Origin: Micrasema longulum
Lineage: Eukaryota; Arthropoda; Insecta; Trichoptera; Brachycentridae
Assembly (NCBI GenBank): GCA_022494885.1
Contig: JAGVSM010001668.1
Coordinates: forward strand, 1-64,000
Direction: 5' to 3'
Length of the DNA: 64,000 bases
In this document: one piece after another, positions 1 to 10,154 of the stretch
Layout: each line of letters starts with the position of its first letter
How positions within the stretch are numbered: the stretch's first letter is position 1
Notes under the pieces: model-generated
Told to the model about the DNA's origin: nothing
The model's database searches: none
The model's input: only the letters and a program-made list of their open reading frames with translations
Program-made: the position numbers and the translations under genes

Positions 1-240
1 TGGCCCCTTTCTTTATATGGTATAACGAGAGACATTACCTATCCACGATCACTCTTACTTTCTGCAGCGGGCGTCATCAGCTCGGCCTAAAGTGAGAGGC
101 CTTGAGGTCACACCGTCACACCGTCACACGCATCAACCAACGGGGAAAGTGAAAAGTATTGGCTTTATAACTTCTTCAAGTCCGGAGACTATTTAAATCA
201 AACAAAATAATAATTGCGTTGAATATATATATATTTCATT
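1..240. other. Unassigned edge sequence
   Basis: No coding potential or known repeat end was recognised. A short tandem run of the octamer CCGTCACA lies near 108-136. The rest may be the end of an element that starts outside the window. Confidence 0.3.
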
Positions 241-455
241 TTAAATTCAATGAGGAAGTTCAGTGCTAGGGAAAATTGGGTATAAAAAATGTCTTCTTAC
301 ACGCCGTTAAAATGAGAGCATTTAACTGTACGGGGAAGTTTATCGAAAATGGATGAAAAAAATATTTAAATAAAAAAGAACTGCTTTGAAACCAATCAAT
401 TGTAGGGTTGTTATGTCTTGTGATCCATTTCCGGTTTCCGGGTGACCATTTTTTT
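241..455 (+). repeat. Dispersed repeat family M, copy 1
   Basis: The block starts near the motif ATGAGGAAGTTC, passes TTACACGC and GAGCATTTAA, and ends near CCGGTTTCC. Related blocks occur near 13456, 20570 (minus), 23225, 32088, 32640 (minus) and 43083 (minus). No ORF is present. It behaves like a non-coding mobile repeat of unknown class. Confidence 0.5.
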
Positions 456-612
456 TAACGTTTGGTGTATTTTGATGGCTACGGGTTTTTCTAATTAATT
501 TGAAATCAAACATTTATTTTTTGTATTATTGTTATCAAAAACATTTTTCACTTTGTGGTATGACATTTTACACTTATTTGTTTATAAATTTGTATAAACC
601 ACTTATTTTTTT

Positions 613-656
613 TAATTACACTTCGACCGGTTTCCAGGTTACTACCTCATCGTCAG
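613..656 (-). ncRNA. Hammerhead-ribozyme-like motif in Penelope-like 3' end
   Basis: Read on the minus strand, CTGACGA (650-656) is followed by a small stem-loop, AGGT-agta-ACCT, and then GAAA (631-634). This is the order CUGANGA, stem II, GAAA of a hammerhead core. It lies downstream of the GIY-YIG fragment and on the same strand. Penelope-like elements are known to carry hammerheads in their terminal repeats. Stem III and the cleavage site were not resolved by eye. Confidence 0.45.
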
Positions 657-815
657 GAATTTAACTAACGTATAATTACACGCGTTGCTATTTATATAAT
701 AAAATATTGTATGAAAGAGACAGAAAATTGAAAGAAAGAGAGAGGATCATAACGGGAATAGTTTTAAAAGAGGACTCGAAGTTAAATTTAATTGATTATT
801 TATTATTTGAAATTT

Positions 816-1377
816 TTAAATAATGGCTTTACTAATTTCTAATCGTTCTAAATTATCTAAACAAAAACCATTTTTATTGACATGCAAAATTTCTACACAC
901 GTTTCTTGATTAAATTCATGGTTTCCAAACATAAAATGATTTGCGGATTCTGAAAAATTATTATTACTCAGACATCTTATATGTTCTTTGATTCTAACTT
1001 TAAATTTACGTGAAGTTTTTCCAATATAGAAATTTGGGCAATTTAAACAATTTAATTTATAAATTTCCGAATGATTTAATTTATCATCCTTATCTTTACA
1101 ATTTGTTAATATTTTACCTATATTATTATTAGTATAAAAAGCTGGCCTAATATTGTTAGGTAAAATTTGCGCTATATTATTAGAAAATGAATTAATGTAC
1201 AAAATTCTACGCCAGTTCTCATTTTTATTGGAAATATTTTGGGAACTGTATAAGTATTTTTTCCTATAGTTTAATTTAAGATTTTTATTCAAAATATTGT
1301 CAATTAAATTTAGTTCATAGCCATTATTGAAAGCAATACTCTTTATAGTATTTAATTCTAAGTCAAAATTATTTTTA
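816..1377 (-). pseudogene. Penelope-like element, C-terminal GIY-YIG endonuclease fragment
   Basis: The minus-strand reading frame from about 1377 to 816 encodes the linker and GIY-YIG nuclease end of a Penelope-like retroelement. The first Met is at 1292 but homology-like sequence continues upstream in frame. Visible features are the cysteine pair in KLNCLNCP, the catalytic-type FYIGKTSRKFKVRIKEH segment, and the tail containing HFMFGNHEF. GIY-YIG domains nick target DNA for retrotransposition. The reverse transcriptase that should precede it is absent, so this is a 5'-truncated copy. A hammerhead-like motif at 613-656 lies on its 3' side. The family call is strong; autonomous activity is excluded. 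Confidence 0.8.
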
Positions 1378-2974
1378 TTTAGTGGTATTTATTTTTTGGC
1401 TTAGTTTAATGGTCTATTAACATATAAAAAAAGGATAAAAAACCACTAAACCACCTCATTTATGGGTTTGGGACAAATGGCAATTTGTTACAGCCAACCG
1501 ATGAAGCAAAGAGTGTTATTTATACTGGTTTAGTTTCTTAAAAAATATGCAAACAGTCTTGAATGTATAGATACATTTAATGAAACTACAAGACAATGTT
1601 TTCTGATTAACATAAATGTCGTGCTTATGAATCAAAAAAAGAGAAAAATATTGTTCTAGCTTCACAATAATTATGAAGCTATATTAAGCTATCAATTATT
1701 GGTCCTCTCTTTTATTGCAAGCTGGTGAAACACCGAACGTTTGATTTGAGGCATTCCTTTGACACGTAGATTTCGTTCCCTTGCGAAATACCCAGTTTAT
1801 GTCGCGAACAATCTCAAAAATGTATGAAACAATCAAAACGACACAAAACTTAAAAAGTAAGAGCTTTTGGTCTAATTTTTGAAGGAATATATGCTTTAAA
1901 TAAATTGCTAAAATATTTAAATTTCAGGACTATTTTAAAAGCAGATTTATTCCATTCATTTGAATATGTACCTGAAAAAAATACAAAAAATAAATATAAT
2001 AAAATTTAACTGAATATAATATAGAACGGAGGGCATATTCAAACATTACGAAATGAAGAACACCTGACAGTTCTGTTTTCCACGCCGACATCTTCTAGCG
2101 AATACGTTCCGTCTAATCTTTAAAGCTTTTTATCATAAATTATCTTTACTGACAATATATCTATTTTATTTCAATGACGTTACCATCGTAATTTTTGGTC
2201 TTTTAAAAAATACCCCAATACATTTTTTTTTTGCAATTGGCCCTTGGATTGGATATATTGAACTGGCTTTAGTTGCAATCTGTTGTAGACAGTAATATTA
2301 TATTTGTATACATACTCGTATTTATGGAAGTGTTTTTTTTGCACCATAACAGGCCATGAGGCCGAATAGTGAATGCACAGTACATCCAGGCTTGTAAAAA
2401 AACACATTTTAATTTTTGTTTTCTCACCGGGAATTTGCCGCCATAATATATTATAAGATTTGCGTTTCCTCTTCGCAATAATAGTTTATTTAAATTTATT
2501 TTAAGGATAAAAAAAAAAAACAATACAATTGTATAGATGTATTCAAAATGTTGATATTCCGCTTATTTTGGTATAACAACCTACGGCTAAAGTCCAAGTT
2601 AACCTTGATTAAAAATTAATAAGTAGCGTTTTTTTTTTAGAAACAAAAATACCGCAAATATAAATATAGAGTGTTTTTTTAAATATTGCAGTCAAAATAT
2701 TTTTTTTAATGATGAAGCAATTATTTTTTTGCAATTGAAATATGTCGCAATGATTCAAATTAAAACAATTACAGTTCATTAACTCCAAAAGGTACTGACT
2801 ATGAACTTCTGTGTTATTATTTAATATAAAACAATACTCTCGAACACGCTTATGTTTGTTTTATTTATATCTTAAGGTCACCAACAGCATTTGCTAAATC
2901 ATCAAATCATCCAGGTGACTAGTTTTAATCGTGACATATAAAAAAACATAGACGTTTGTAGTTTTACTAGTGAA
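1378..2974. other. AT-rich sequence with no recognised gene
   Basis: Homopolymer T and A runs and scattered stops fill this stretch. Short open frames near 2180-2523 overlap on one strand, lack family motifs and are probably chance. No repeat end shared with the rest of the window was found. Confidence 0.4.
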
Positions 2975-3035
2975 GGAAAGGTTATCAGCCTTACGCTTCA
3001 GGCTCCAGTCCAAGGTTACATGATACAATGAGTAA
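2975..3035 (-). mobile_element. SINE fragment (family S1)
   Basis: Contains the S1 body motif ACGCTTCAGG followed by CCAGTCCA, as seen in longer copies near 9845, 26345 and 28140. Only the internal part is present. Confidence 0.4.
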
Positions 3036-3190
3036 ACAAATCACAATGTTTCATTAGAATCCAGTTCAGGATTTTAGATCTTTTTAGTATTTACGTTCAT
3101 GAATCATATATTACAAAGAATTTGAAATATCGTATAACCCATGTGGTATAATGAACTGTAGATCAATCACAAATAACTATCGACGTGCTT

Positions 3191-3421
3191 TTACAAATAT
3201 AATAAATATAAAAACAAAATTTTTATGACAAATGTTTCGCCTTGTTAGGGAATTTTTATACGAATGTGAAGATTAGATGGATTGAATTTCCTTATATAGT
3301 TATATAATTCAAGATACTTAAGTAGAAAATAAAAATAATCTTATGAACTATAGCCTGCTGACAAGCCCCTAAATAGAGGCTTAGCGGGTTCCTCCTTAAA
3401 AAAAACAAAGAGCGAAATTAG
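3191..3421 (-). mobile_element. LINE 3' end, family B, copy 1
   Basis: Nearly identical to 28295-28530 over about 230 bp. Read on minus it holds a hairpin-forming 3' UTR (AACCCGCTAAGCCTC with a complementary GGGGCTT) and ends in an A/T-rich tail toward 3191. Both copies are 5'-truncated at the same point. It interrupts MITE-C copy 1. Confidence 0.55.
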
Positions 3422-3565
3422 GCTTATGACCTGTAATTGGCTGGTTTTAGTGGACCCTTTACACACTGTGTAACATTCACCATTCATACATTTTAATATG
3501 AATTACCACCATGGGAGGAAATCCAGCCAGTCTGCAAGCATTTGGACATACTCAAACATTGTTGA
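3422..3565 (+). mobile_element. Foldback family FB-A fragment
   Basis: Begins inside the family at CTTATGACCTGTAATTGGCT, keeps the ACACACTGTGTAACATTCAC block and ends at the family terminus (ACTCAAACATTG). The central part is missing. Confidence 0.6.
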
Positions 3566-4109
3566 ATAATGAACATGCTTAAGTTATCGCAGTCATAAGT
3601 CAACGCGTGTGTAATCTCTAAGTCAACGCTCGTGACGGTTGTTTTTTTCCCCGTAAATAAATACAGTTGACTGGCGAAAAATCAGCGTTTACCATAAAAA
3701 ATTATACAATATATTGCATTTGCTAAATAGTAAGGAGTATCTTATACAAAAAAGTTAAAATTAAATTACAATTATTATGGCCACTGCTTTTCTTGACATT
3801 TGGCTTGCCAACCGCCGGCTAAATACAATAAATAGCATGATAAATAAAAATAAATAAAAATAGCAGTTTTGGAATATTTTCCACATTTACACCGGTGAAA
3901 TTCAAAGATGGGATTGCTCAGCAGGATTATACATCGCAAAACGTAAATATTTTGACATTTAATATTAGGTGTTCACAGATGTTCCATTGTGATCGCGAAT
4001 ACGATAAACAACCATGGTGAGAAATTTTTATCATGTCGGTTATTAGCACGTCAATAGTTATTTGTGATTGAGCTGCTGGTATAAAAATAAGGATAAAAAT
4101 CGGAAAATC

Positions 4110-4412
4110 GTTTTCAGGCGTTCCTCACCAACATGATGAAGGTTTCAGCTCTTTTGCTTCACAAAAGTCAACCGAAGGAAGAGTTGAGGAAATGTGGATA
4201 TTTAAACATGGGCAGAATGGGTTATACAGTATATAAAGAAGCTATTTAAACCCACCAATGACAGGTCATAAGCCCTGAAAATGACTACACTTCTATATTC
4301 CCTTCTTAAAAAATGTTTTTCCTCTCTGTTGCAAAAATTTAGATCCATATAACTCCCTAAGATGGAAATTCAGCCTGTCTGCAAATATTTGGACATACTT
4401 AAAATATTGTTA
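4110..4412 (+). mobile_element. Foldback family FB-A, partial copy
   Basis: Shows the central block (TTCAGGCGTT, GTTTCAGCTCTTT), the right arm (TGACAGGTCATAAGCCCTG) and the terminus near 4412. The left arm is missing. Confidence 0.6.
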
Positions 4413-4555
4413 GTTGATTTATATGAATTATATTCCCAGGAGTTACTATAACTTAATTTGGGACTTTTAAAAATCACATATTCCTAACAACAAAGAAACG
4501 AAACTGGTTTAACATTTTTAAACTGAAATATTATATCACAATAATATTCGGTCAA

Positions 4556-4975
4556 AGAGGATTGGCCTACTACTCGGTTTAAGTGTACAATTTACTTCCA
4601 TTATCCGTAAAGACAATTAGCAAGTTCTCAAAATGTAAAATTGCCATTAAGAAATGGATAGTGGAGGTGGGTTGCGCACGGATCGATGAGTGGATCAAAC
4701 CAAATAGGTAAAATGTGTGTACTGTTTATGAAATTTGTTCTATTGGTCTATATAAATTGGTTTTGTTTTTTATTATTATTTTAGTTTTTTATTGTTTATT
4801 ATGTTTATGATAATTAGGTTAATTGGATTAATTAAGTTTTTTATTGTTATTATTATGTTAACTTTGTTAAATAGCTAATCTTAGGCATGTTTCACGTTTT
4901 GTAAAATGTTTCCCTCGGCACGGGACACCCCAGTGAGGTAACTTTATTCTGTATAAAAAAAAATACAAACAATGT
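4556..4975 (+). pseudogene. LINE 3' end, family Q: RT C-terminal tail and 3' UTR
   Basis: The plus strand encodes a short C-terminal segment resembling VYNLLPLSVKTIS and IKKWIVEVGCARIDEWIK, then a stop. A 3' UTR follows with the motif CCTCGGCACGGGAC next to a complementary CAGTGAGG, a probable terminal hairpin. The UTR ends in an A-rich tail near 4975. Related copies lie at 8100-8620 and 25640-25800, both minus. It is a 5'-truncated non-LTR retrotransposon. Confidence 0.6.
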
Positions 4976-5329
4976 AAAAGTATAAAAAAATATAAAAACA
5001 TTTGATGGTTGAAAAGGCTTCTCAAACAAAACAAAATTTTTTGGCTTTAATTGATTTTTATTATAAATTATGATGATGCAGTCAAGAATGAAAAATATGA
5101 TAGAGCAGTTGTGACTGAATGCTAAAAAAACTAGATCAAATATGTGTATCCTATAGAATACATTGCCAAAAAAGGGGTTAATTTTTAGTAATAAATAGTG
5201 TTATAAATTGAGTTCATATTATTCACTGACAAAGCAACAGACGCAATTACTAACTTTTGATGTGATCTTAGTGTAACTTAAAAATATGTGTAGTTTATTA
5301 TTTATTTTTATTATGTAAATAAAAGAAGA

Positions 5330-6180
5330 TTCACATGGTGGTTGCAATCTCAAAAGGTGTGAAACAGGGATGTGTAATGTCACCATGTTCAATCTGTACA
5401 CGGACATGTGTATGAAAGATATAAAACCTATGGATATCAGAGCGAAAATGGATAATTTTGCAGTTGCACGCTGATGATGTAGTCCTTTTATCAAGCAGCA
5501 AGGAGAATTTGCAATAAATAGTCTCTAGAAAGCATGATGTATGCTTGAAGAACGAATTGGTGATGAAGAAATGAAAGTCAAAAATACCGGTATTTGAAAG
5601 GGGAAGTGGGGTTGTTAATTGCACAATAAATGTAAACAACGAATGTCCTGAACAAGTAGAAGAGTTTGTGTATCTGAAAAGTATGTTTTCAAGAGATAGG
5701 AGAGTAGAAAAAGATGTTGAAAGGAGAGTAAATGCGCCAACAACATGAATGGAGCACTAAACACAGAAATTACCAATAAAAAATGTGTCAATCGAAGCTT
5801 AATAGAGTCTTAGTCCCAACACTTATGAATGGAAGAGAAATATGGAACTAGCATAGGAAGGATAACAATTAAAAGAAATGCGATCTCTTGGACGAATTTG
5901 TGGGAAATCAATGTATGACAGGGCTACGAATGACGAAATCAGGCGAGAGTGTAAATCTGATCAGGTAAATCGATAAGATTAAGGAAGGGTCTCTGAGATG
6001 GTTTGGTCATCTTGAGCGAATTTATGATGAAATAATGGTAAAACAAGTATATCTGACGAGAATGAACGGCACCGTGAGACGAGGACGACCAAGGAAGACG
6101 TGGCATAATCAGATAAACCAAAATCTTAAGTCTGGTCATGTCAAAAGCAGACAGAACCGAAGGGCATGTATGACAAGATG
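5330..6180 (+). pseudogene. RTE-like LINE (family E), degenerate reverse transcriptase C-terminal half
   Basis: Frameshifts and stops break the frame, but RT landmarks are readable: GVKQGCVMSP at about 5352-5390, then LHADDVVLL at about 5464-5495, which holds the catalytic ADD. Next comes the family's C-terminal block with RRGRPRKTWHNQINQNLKSG (6072-6140) and a basic RACM segment. The same block recurs at seven or more places here. The copy is cut at about 6180 by a minus-strand LINE tail and resumes at 6613. Family E copies end in variable short tandem repeats (GTTT, GTAG, GTTA, GTTG), which fits RTE-like elements. The clade call is tentative. Confidence 0.65.
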
Positions 6181-6612
6181 TTTTTTTTTAAATTTATTAA
6201 CGGACATTATCCATTTATACAATTTATAGGGTTTAAATATTACAATAAAAGAATAGTCAAAAACATTTTTAAAAAAGAAAAAGAAGCATTGACAAAATAA
6301 CATCAAGACAAGATCTGGACTATTTATTTAGTGCTTGTTCAAATCGCTGTAAACCCAAACCAAAAAGTCCATATCTTGTCTTGAGTTAAAAATACGACAA
6401 AGACGGGTGGAGAATTAAGGCCATAGTTTGTTCTATGCTGATCGATGATCAGTACTTAATTTTTTCTCAACTTACGAGTCGGAATATTAAATTTTACTTG
6501 TCCCAGTAATGACGGAACATTGATTATACCATTTAGTATGCCGAACATATATATGGAATCAATATTAGTTCTACGTTTTTATAGACTAGAAATATTTGAC
6601 ATTGACTCTATA
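6179..6612 (-). pseudogene. Jockey/CR1-group LINE 3' end, family D, copy 1
   Basis: Read on minus, a decayed RT C-terminus is visible with phrases such as SLLGQVKFNIPTRKLR and HRTNYGLNS. A 3' UTR follows, ending in GTCCGTTAATAAAT at 6181-6200. It sits inside the RTE-like copy that resumes at 6613. Copy 2 lies at 30414-31325 and a short relative at 20846-20990. Confidence 0.6.
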
Positions 6613-6738
6613 TCATGTATGAATACGAAATAAGCTAGGAATGTATACCAGAATAGACGTGTGTGGCGTTCCATCTTCTCGGCTTACCCCTGAAAGTGCG
6701 GGAAATGGCGTGATATTAGTAGTAGTAGTAGTAATAAA
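6613..6738 (+). pseudogene. RTE-like LINE (family E), 3' end of the copy starting at 5330
   Basis: Carries the family's last coding segment (ATAGACGTGTGTGGCGTTCC), then GAAATGGCGTGAT and a (GTA)n tail at about 6715-6733. Sequence across the LINE insertion joins at an ATGTATGAATA-like motif on both sides, supporting one interrupted copy. Confidence 0.6.
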
Positions 6739-6744
6739 AGACGA

Positions 6745-6843
6745 TTGATACCTAAATTCGCAAATTCGGAATAACCAGTGACCGGTTTTACCACTTTCGC
6801 GACATCTTCGAGACTGGTATCTTTATTACGAAATTCAATGTTA
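6745..6843 (-). mobile_element. Penelope-like terminal remnant with decayed hammerhead-like core
   Basis: Read on minus, TCGAAGATGTCGCGAAAGTG matches the layout of the hammerhead-like cores near 13990 and 15815, with one core base changed. No coding part remains. Confidence 0.35.
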
Positions 6844-7511
6844 TCTTTATATGCATAATTCCTCTGTACGTGTGCTGTCATCGTATTCCTCCTAAACGGC
6901 TTAACCGATTTACGTGCGGTTTTCAGAGAAGTATAGATGTTTGCTCTGTGCGTGTTCGTAGATACTAAAATCTTCAATCGAAAATGTTAAAAAAAGTTAG
7001 GAGCATAAATGTCTTATTCATCGATCTACCAGGGTTGCATTCGAAGAGAATGCATTTGCAAAAAAATGAAAAGATGTTGTATTTTTGTGTGTATAAAAAA
7101 GTTGTTTTTTAATGTTTAAGACGGCATTCGTTTTTTTTATGGATCTCAATCAGATTATTTCATTGAATTCCTTATAATTTCTTTTGACTGGATTTTTGAT
7201 TGTGCTAAAATAACATTAAATTCAATACATTTTTAAAAATCGTATTCCTAAATAAGTACACCCTTTTGTTGGTGAGATGACCGGAGTTGGACGTTTGCAA
7301 AAAGAATGCCATATTTGAAAAAAATACTTTATTTTATGTTTTGGATTTCAACCATAAACAAGTACCTACTTAAATTCAATATTTTTTTAATATCAACAAT
7401 ATTTAATTTTGGAATTTAATCACAAACAAGTACCTAGATGAAAAATAATTTTACAAAATGATGGCAGGCAAGCCAAAGTTCGGACAGGACAACGTCTGTC
7501 GGGTCCGCTAG
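6844..7511 (+). mobile_element. Non-autonomous Helitron, copy 1
   Basis: Starts TCTTTATATGC preceded by A and ends CCGCTAG followed by T, matching Helitron rules (5' TC, 3' CTRR, insertion between A and T). The 3' end carries a GC-rich hairpin around ACAACGTCTGTCGGGTCC just before CTAG. A close relative of about the same length lies at 59514-60127 and a 3' half at 26685-27069. No Rep/helicase is encoded, so mobility would need an enzyme from elsewhere. The start near 6844 is supported by the aligned start at 59514. Confidence 0.7.
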
Positions 7512-7512
7512 T

Positions 7513-7954
7513 TTCTATAATAAATTACAATGAACTTCCATCGAGAATTTTCACTGGCAAACTTGAATTATTCCTTTGTACAATTCATCTTCGGGATGAA
7601 AGTGTTGACGGTGTCTTTTCGGTAAAAATCGGAGGGGGTCCGCGAAATAAACAACGGCAGTACGTACTGTCAGATTCGGTTGCAAAACAGTCATTGAACC
7701 CAACGGAAATTTGTCGGTGAAAGTTTTGGCCCGCCAATCGCATGCCGAGCGTTTCACTGTGCGGACGCGGACGTTCCAAATCCGAGTAACGCAAAAATTT
7801 CAAAAAAAATTCTAGAACGCGTCCGGTCTCCAATCGGCGGGATCAATATCGCGGGAAGATTTGTGGCCCTTCGGGTGAAAGTGAAATGACCGGGATGTGT
7901 TTCCAAGTTCTCTAAGTACAGAAGTGTTTTGTTAAGCTACTGAGTGGTCGAAAA
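7513..7954 (+). promoter_or_regulatory. Candidate promoter and 5' UTR of a host gene
   Basis: This block is clearly less AT-rich than its surroundings and matches no repeat family in the window. It runs directly into a well-placed ATG at 7955 (context GAAAAATGA). An in-frame TAA at 7913-7915 lies upstream with no other in-frame ATG between. I infer a 5' UTR and proximal promoter. No TATA box or clear initiator was identified. Confidence 0.4.
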
Positions 7955-8021
7955 ATGACATCAGCAGTCGGCAGTATGGAAAGTGCTCTGTACATTCCTA
8001 CATCGGCTTCACAATCTACAG
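7955..8021 (+). CDS. Candidate first coding exon of an unidentified host gene
   Basis: The exon encodes 22 residues starting MTSAVGSMESALYIPTSASQ. It ends in phase 1 at CTACAG, directly before a GT donor (GTGTATATAC) at 8022. Composition and codon use are unlike the adjoining TE debris. If spliced to the candidate exon at 40236-40340, the frame stays open across the junction (a glycine codon is formed). The peptide has no recognisable domain; the Ser/Thr-rich start would suit the N-terminus of a nuclear or regulatory protein. The alternative is a chance ORF in a unique intergenic block. The implied intron is about 32 kb. Confidence 0.45.
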
Positions 8022-8099
8022 GTGTATATACGTTTTTTATTTTTTTATGTGAACCTAAAAAATCTCATTAATATCAATATAAATATTGAGGAATCCGAT

Positions 8100-8620
8100 A
8101 CATTATTTATTTATTCATGTATTTATTTATTCATATGTTTCGCTCACAAACTATAGTTAATAATAAAAATAATGTGACCTCACTGGGGTTTCCCGTGCCG
8201 AGGACACTTAACAATATACTTTTTTAAAATTACATTTGAGAATAAACAAAGAACTTAAAAAAACAAAGATAATTAACAAATATTCAGACAGTTTAAAAAA
8301 AAATGTATTTTTGTACATCTATATTATTTATATTACAAAACACACACTGAAGATAACAAAAACCTAACATAAGCTGTACACTTGTGGAGCAGTTGGTTCA
8401 ATATTGGTATGGGCGAATGAGACAATCCATTTTACTTCTACCTAGCTCCACTATACATTTTTTTATAGCCTTTTTAAACATTTTCTCGTTACTAATTTTT
8501 TTAATAGATAGAGGAAGTAGGTTATAGATTTTAATTGAATAATACTAAAAATCCCTTTGTCCGAAAGTGGTTTTAGTTTGTATTTGTTTAGATATTAGAT
8601 ATTAATATATATATTAGACA
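8100..8620 (-). pseudogene. LINE 3' end, family Q, copy 2
   Basis: Read on minus, 8600-8400 encodes a C-terminal segment resembling SIKIYNLLPLSIKKISNEKM and KKCIVELGRSKMD, like the copy at 4556. The 3' UTR follows, with the hairpin motif CCTCGGCACGGGAAAC near 8190, and ends in ATAAATAAATA repeats near 8105. It is 5'-truncated. Confidence 0.6.
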
Positions 8621-9030
8621 AACTAGAGGATAGGTCATGGGGTCTACTGCAAACTCTGGTTTCAGGCAAAGAAATTTCAGGTTTCTGAGCCCAAAAATAT
8701 TCAATATGTTACCCGAGCATTACCCGAATTTAATGAAATAAATTTGACAAAAAATGGTTACTGGATTTAGGTAGAGAAAAATCGGAAAACTTACTAAAAA
8801 ACATTCTAAAATAATCAATGGTATATATAATGTATAACTTTATAATAAATTATCTAGTAGGTAGCCATTTTTTTGTTTATTTTTGCATAAAAATGTCTGC
8901 CTTAACACAGGTTGTACCTAGTTAGGCAGACTAGACATAATCCAGAGAAATCTTTTACCTTAGTATGTATGTAGTAGATAAAGAAATTGTATTTTTTGTT
9001 AATAAACCGTGATTATTATTTTTATTTTTA
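8621..9030 (+). mobile_element. LINE-type 3' UTR with strong hairpin
   Basis: A palindromic segment near 8918-8954 (GTCTGCCTTAAC with GTTAGGCAGAC) is followed by AATAAACCGTG and an A/T-rich tail to about 9030. This hairpin-plus-tail layout matches the other LINE 3' ends in the window. No RT remains. Confidence 0.4.
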
Positions 9031-9590
9031 TTATTATTACAACAGAGATGTTAAACATCTTATAGATGACTTGTTTTTACAGGGCTTTAAATCTGTCATT
9101 GGGTGGTTAATTTGACTACTTTACTCACTGTGTAATATTCACCATAATGCCTATTGTACTTCTATATTCCTTTAATTTTTCCGTACTACAAAAATTTGAA
9201 TAGACTCAAAATATTGTTGATAAAATCTGCTGGTCCAAGACGAAGTACCAAAATCGAAAAAAAATTTCAAGCGTTGCCAGAATGTTGGCGAAATAATTCG
9301 ATCAGAATGTCTTTAGCTCTTTATCTTCACAAAGATCAACAGATGAAAGAATTGAAGGAATATAGATATTCAAACATAGGTAGAATGGTGAATGTTATGC
9401 AGTTTGTGAAGTGGCCACTGAAAATGACAAATGACAGGTCATAAGCCCTTTAACTGCATAAACTTCTATGTTCCCTTCTATAAAATGTTCTTTGTCTCTG
9501 TTGTAATGTACTCATATAAGAAACTCCCAAGTGGGTTGAATCAGTTCATGTCTACAAATTTTTGGATAGACTCAAAATATTGTTGTTAGT
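9031..9590 (+). mobile_element. Foldback family FB-A, nearly full copy
   Basis: Runs from ACAACAGAGATG, through left arm, partial terminal sequence, central GGCGTT block and right arm, to the terminus CTCAAAATATTG at about 9583. Divergence is high compared with copies near 36 kb. Confidence 0.6.
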
Positions 9591-9599
9591 TATATTATT

Positions 9600-9990
9600 C
9601 ATCATCATCTTCTTTCCCCTTTCCGCGCCCAGTGGTGCATAGGGCATTGCACTTATAAATCAAATGCAGCGTATTGACTGGTTTAAGTGGTAAAAAATAA
9701 TGTAAATGCGTATACTTCCATATTCCCTTCTCAAAAATGTTTTCCCTCTCTGTTGCAACAAATATACATCTTAATACCCCCCTAGGGAGGAAATCCAGCC
9801 TGTCTGCAAAGATTTGGACATACTCAAAACATTGTAGAAGGTCAATCTTACGCTTCAGGTACCAGTCTAGGGACAGTGAAATGTTGCAGTCTTAAACGAC
9901 CTTTAAAACAAATATTTCGCTTCGATCTTGCCAGGAATCGAACCCGGGATCTCAAGTATGGTCGGCGAACGCGCCAAGCACTACACTACG
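9600..9990 (-). mobile_element. tRNA-headed SINE (family S1), interrupted
   Basis: On minus the head at about 9985-9900 holds a tRNA-like A box (near GGCGCGTTCGCC) and B box (GGGTTCGATTCC). The body has the ACGCTTCAGG complement, and the tail ends in ATGATGATG at 9601-9612. An FB-A fragment (9672-9838) splits it. The tRNA-like part is only a promoter; cloverleaf arms are not conserved, so it is not a working tRNA. Other pieces lie at 25530, 26235, 28040, 58320 and 59365. Confidence 0.6.
9672..9838 (+). mobile_element. Foldback family FB-A, short copy inside the SINE
   Basis: From TTGACTGGTTTAAGTGG to ACTCAAAACATTG, lacking the central block. It lies between two SINE segments, so it inserted after the SINE. 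Confidence 0.55.
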
Positions 9991-10154
9991 AAATCGATTT
10001 ATTCCCACTCGGTTTCTTTTTTAAGGATTTTTTACTGATCGAATCAAAAGCACTTGTCGAGGGTTCTGATTCTATTTCACACACAGATCTCTTTTTTTCA
10101 TCCGCGTAAGGGAATAACGTGTATTTTTATTATTTTTACGTCAATGTTTTATTA
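9991..10154. other. Unassigned spacer
   Basis: No recognisable repeat end or coding signal lies between the SINE head and the RTE-like copy. Confidence 0.3.

Larger units (their letters stand above)
3159..4075. mobile_element. Inverted-repeat DNA transposon MITE-C, copy 1
   Basis: The left end reads TAGATCAATCACAAATAACT. The right end is its near-perfect inverse, with about 30 bp of terminal inverted repeat. The trinucleotide CTG lies on both sides (3156-3158 and 4076-4078). Copies 2 and 3 (29912-31653 and 60455-61809) are flanked by CTG and CAG, so all three fit a 3-bp CWG target-site duplication. That is a feature of PIF/Harbinger transposons. There is no transposase, so this is a non-autonomous element. 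A LINE tail and an FB-A fragment (3191-3565) interrupt it. Confidence 0.65.

Noticed and set aside
816..1377. Domesticated GIY-YIG nuclease gene
   Set aside because: No upstream start or regulatory context, truncated, and flanked by Penelope-like terminal sequence.
9900..9985. tRNA gene on minus
   Set aside because: Only A and B boxes are conserved; arms do not pair as a cloverleaf and a SINE body follows.
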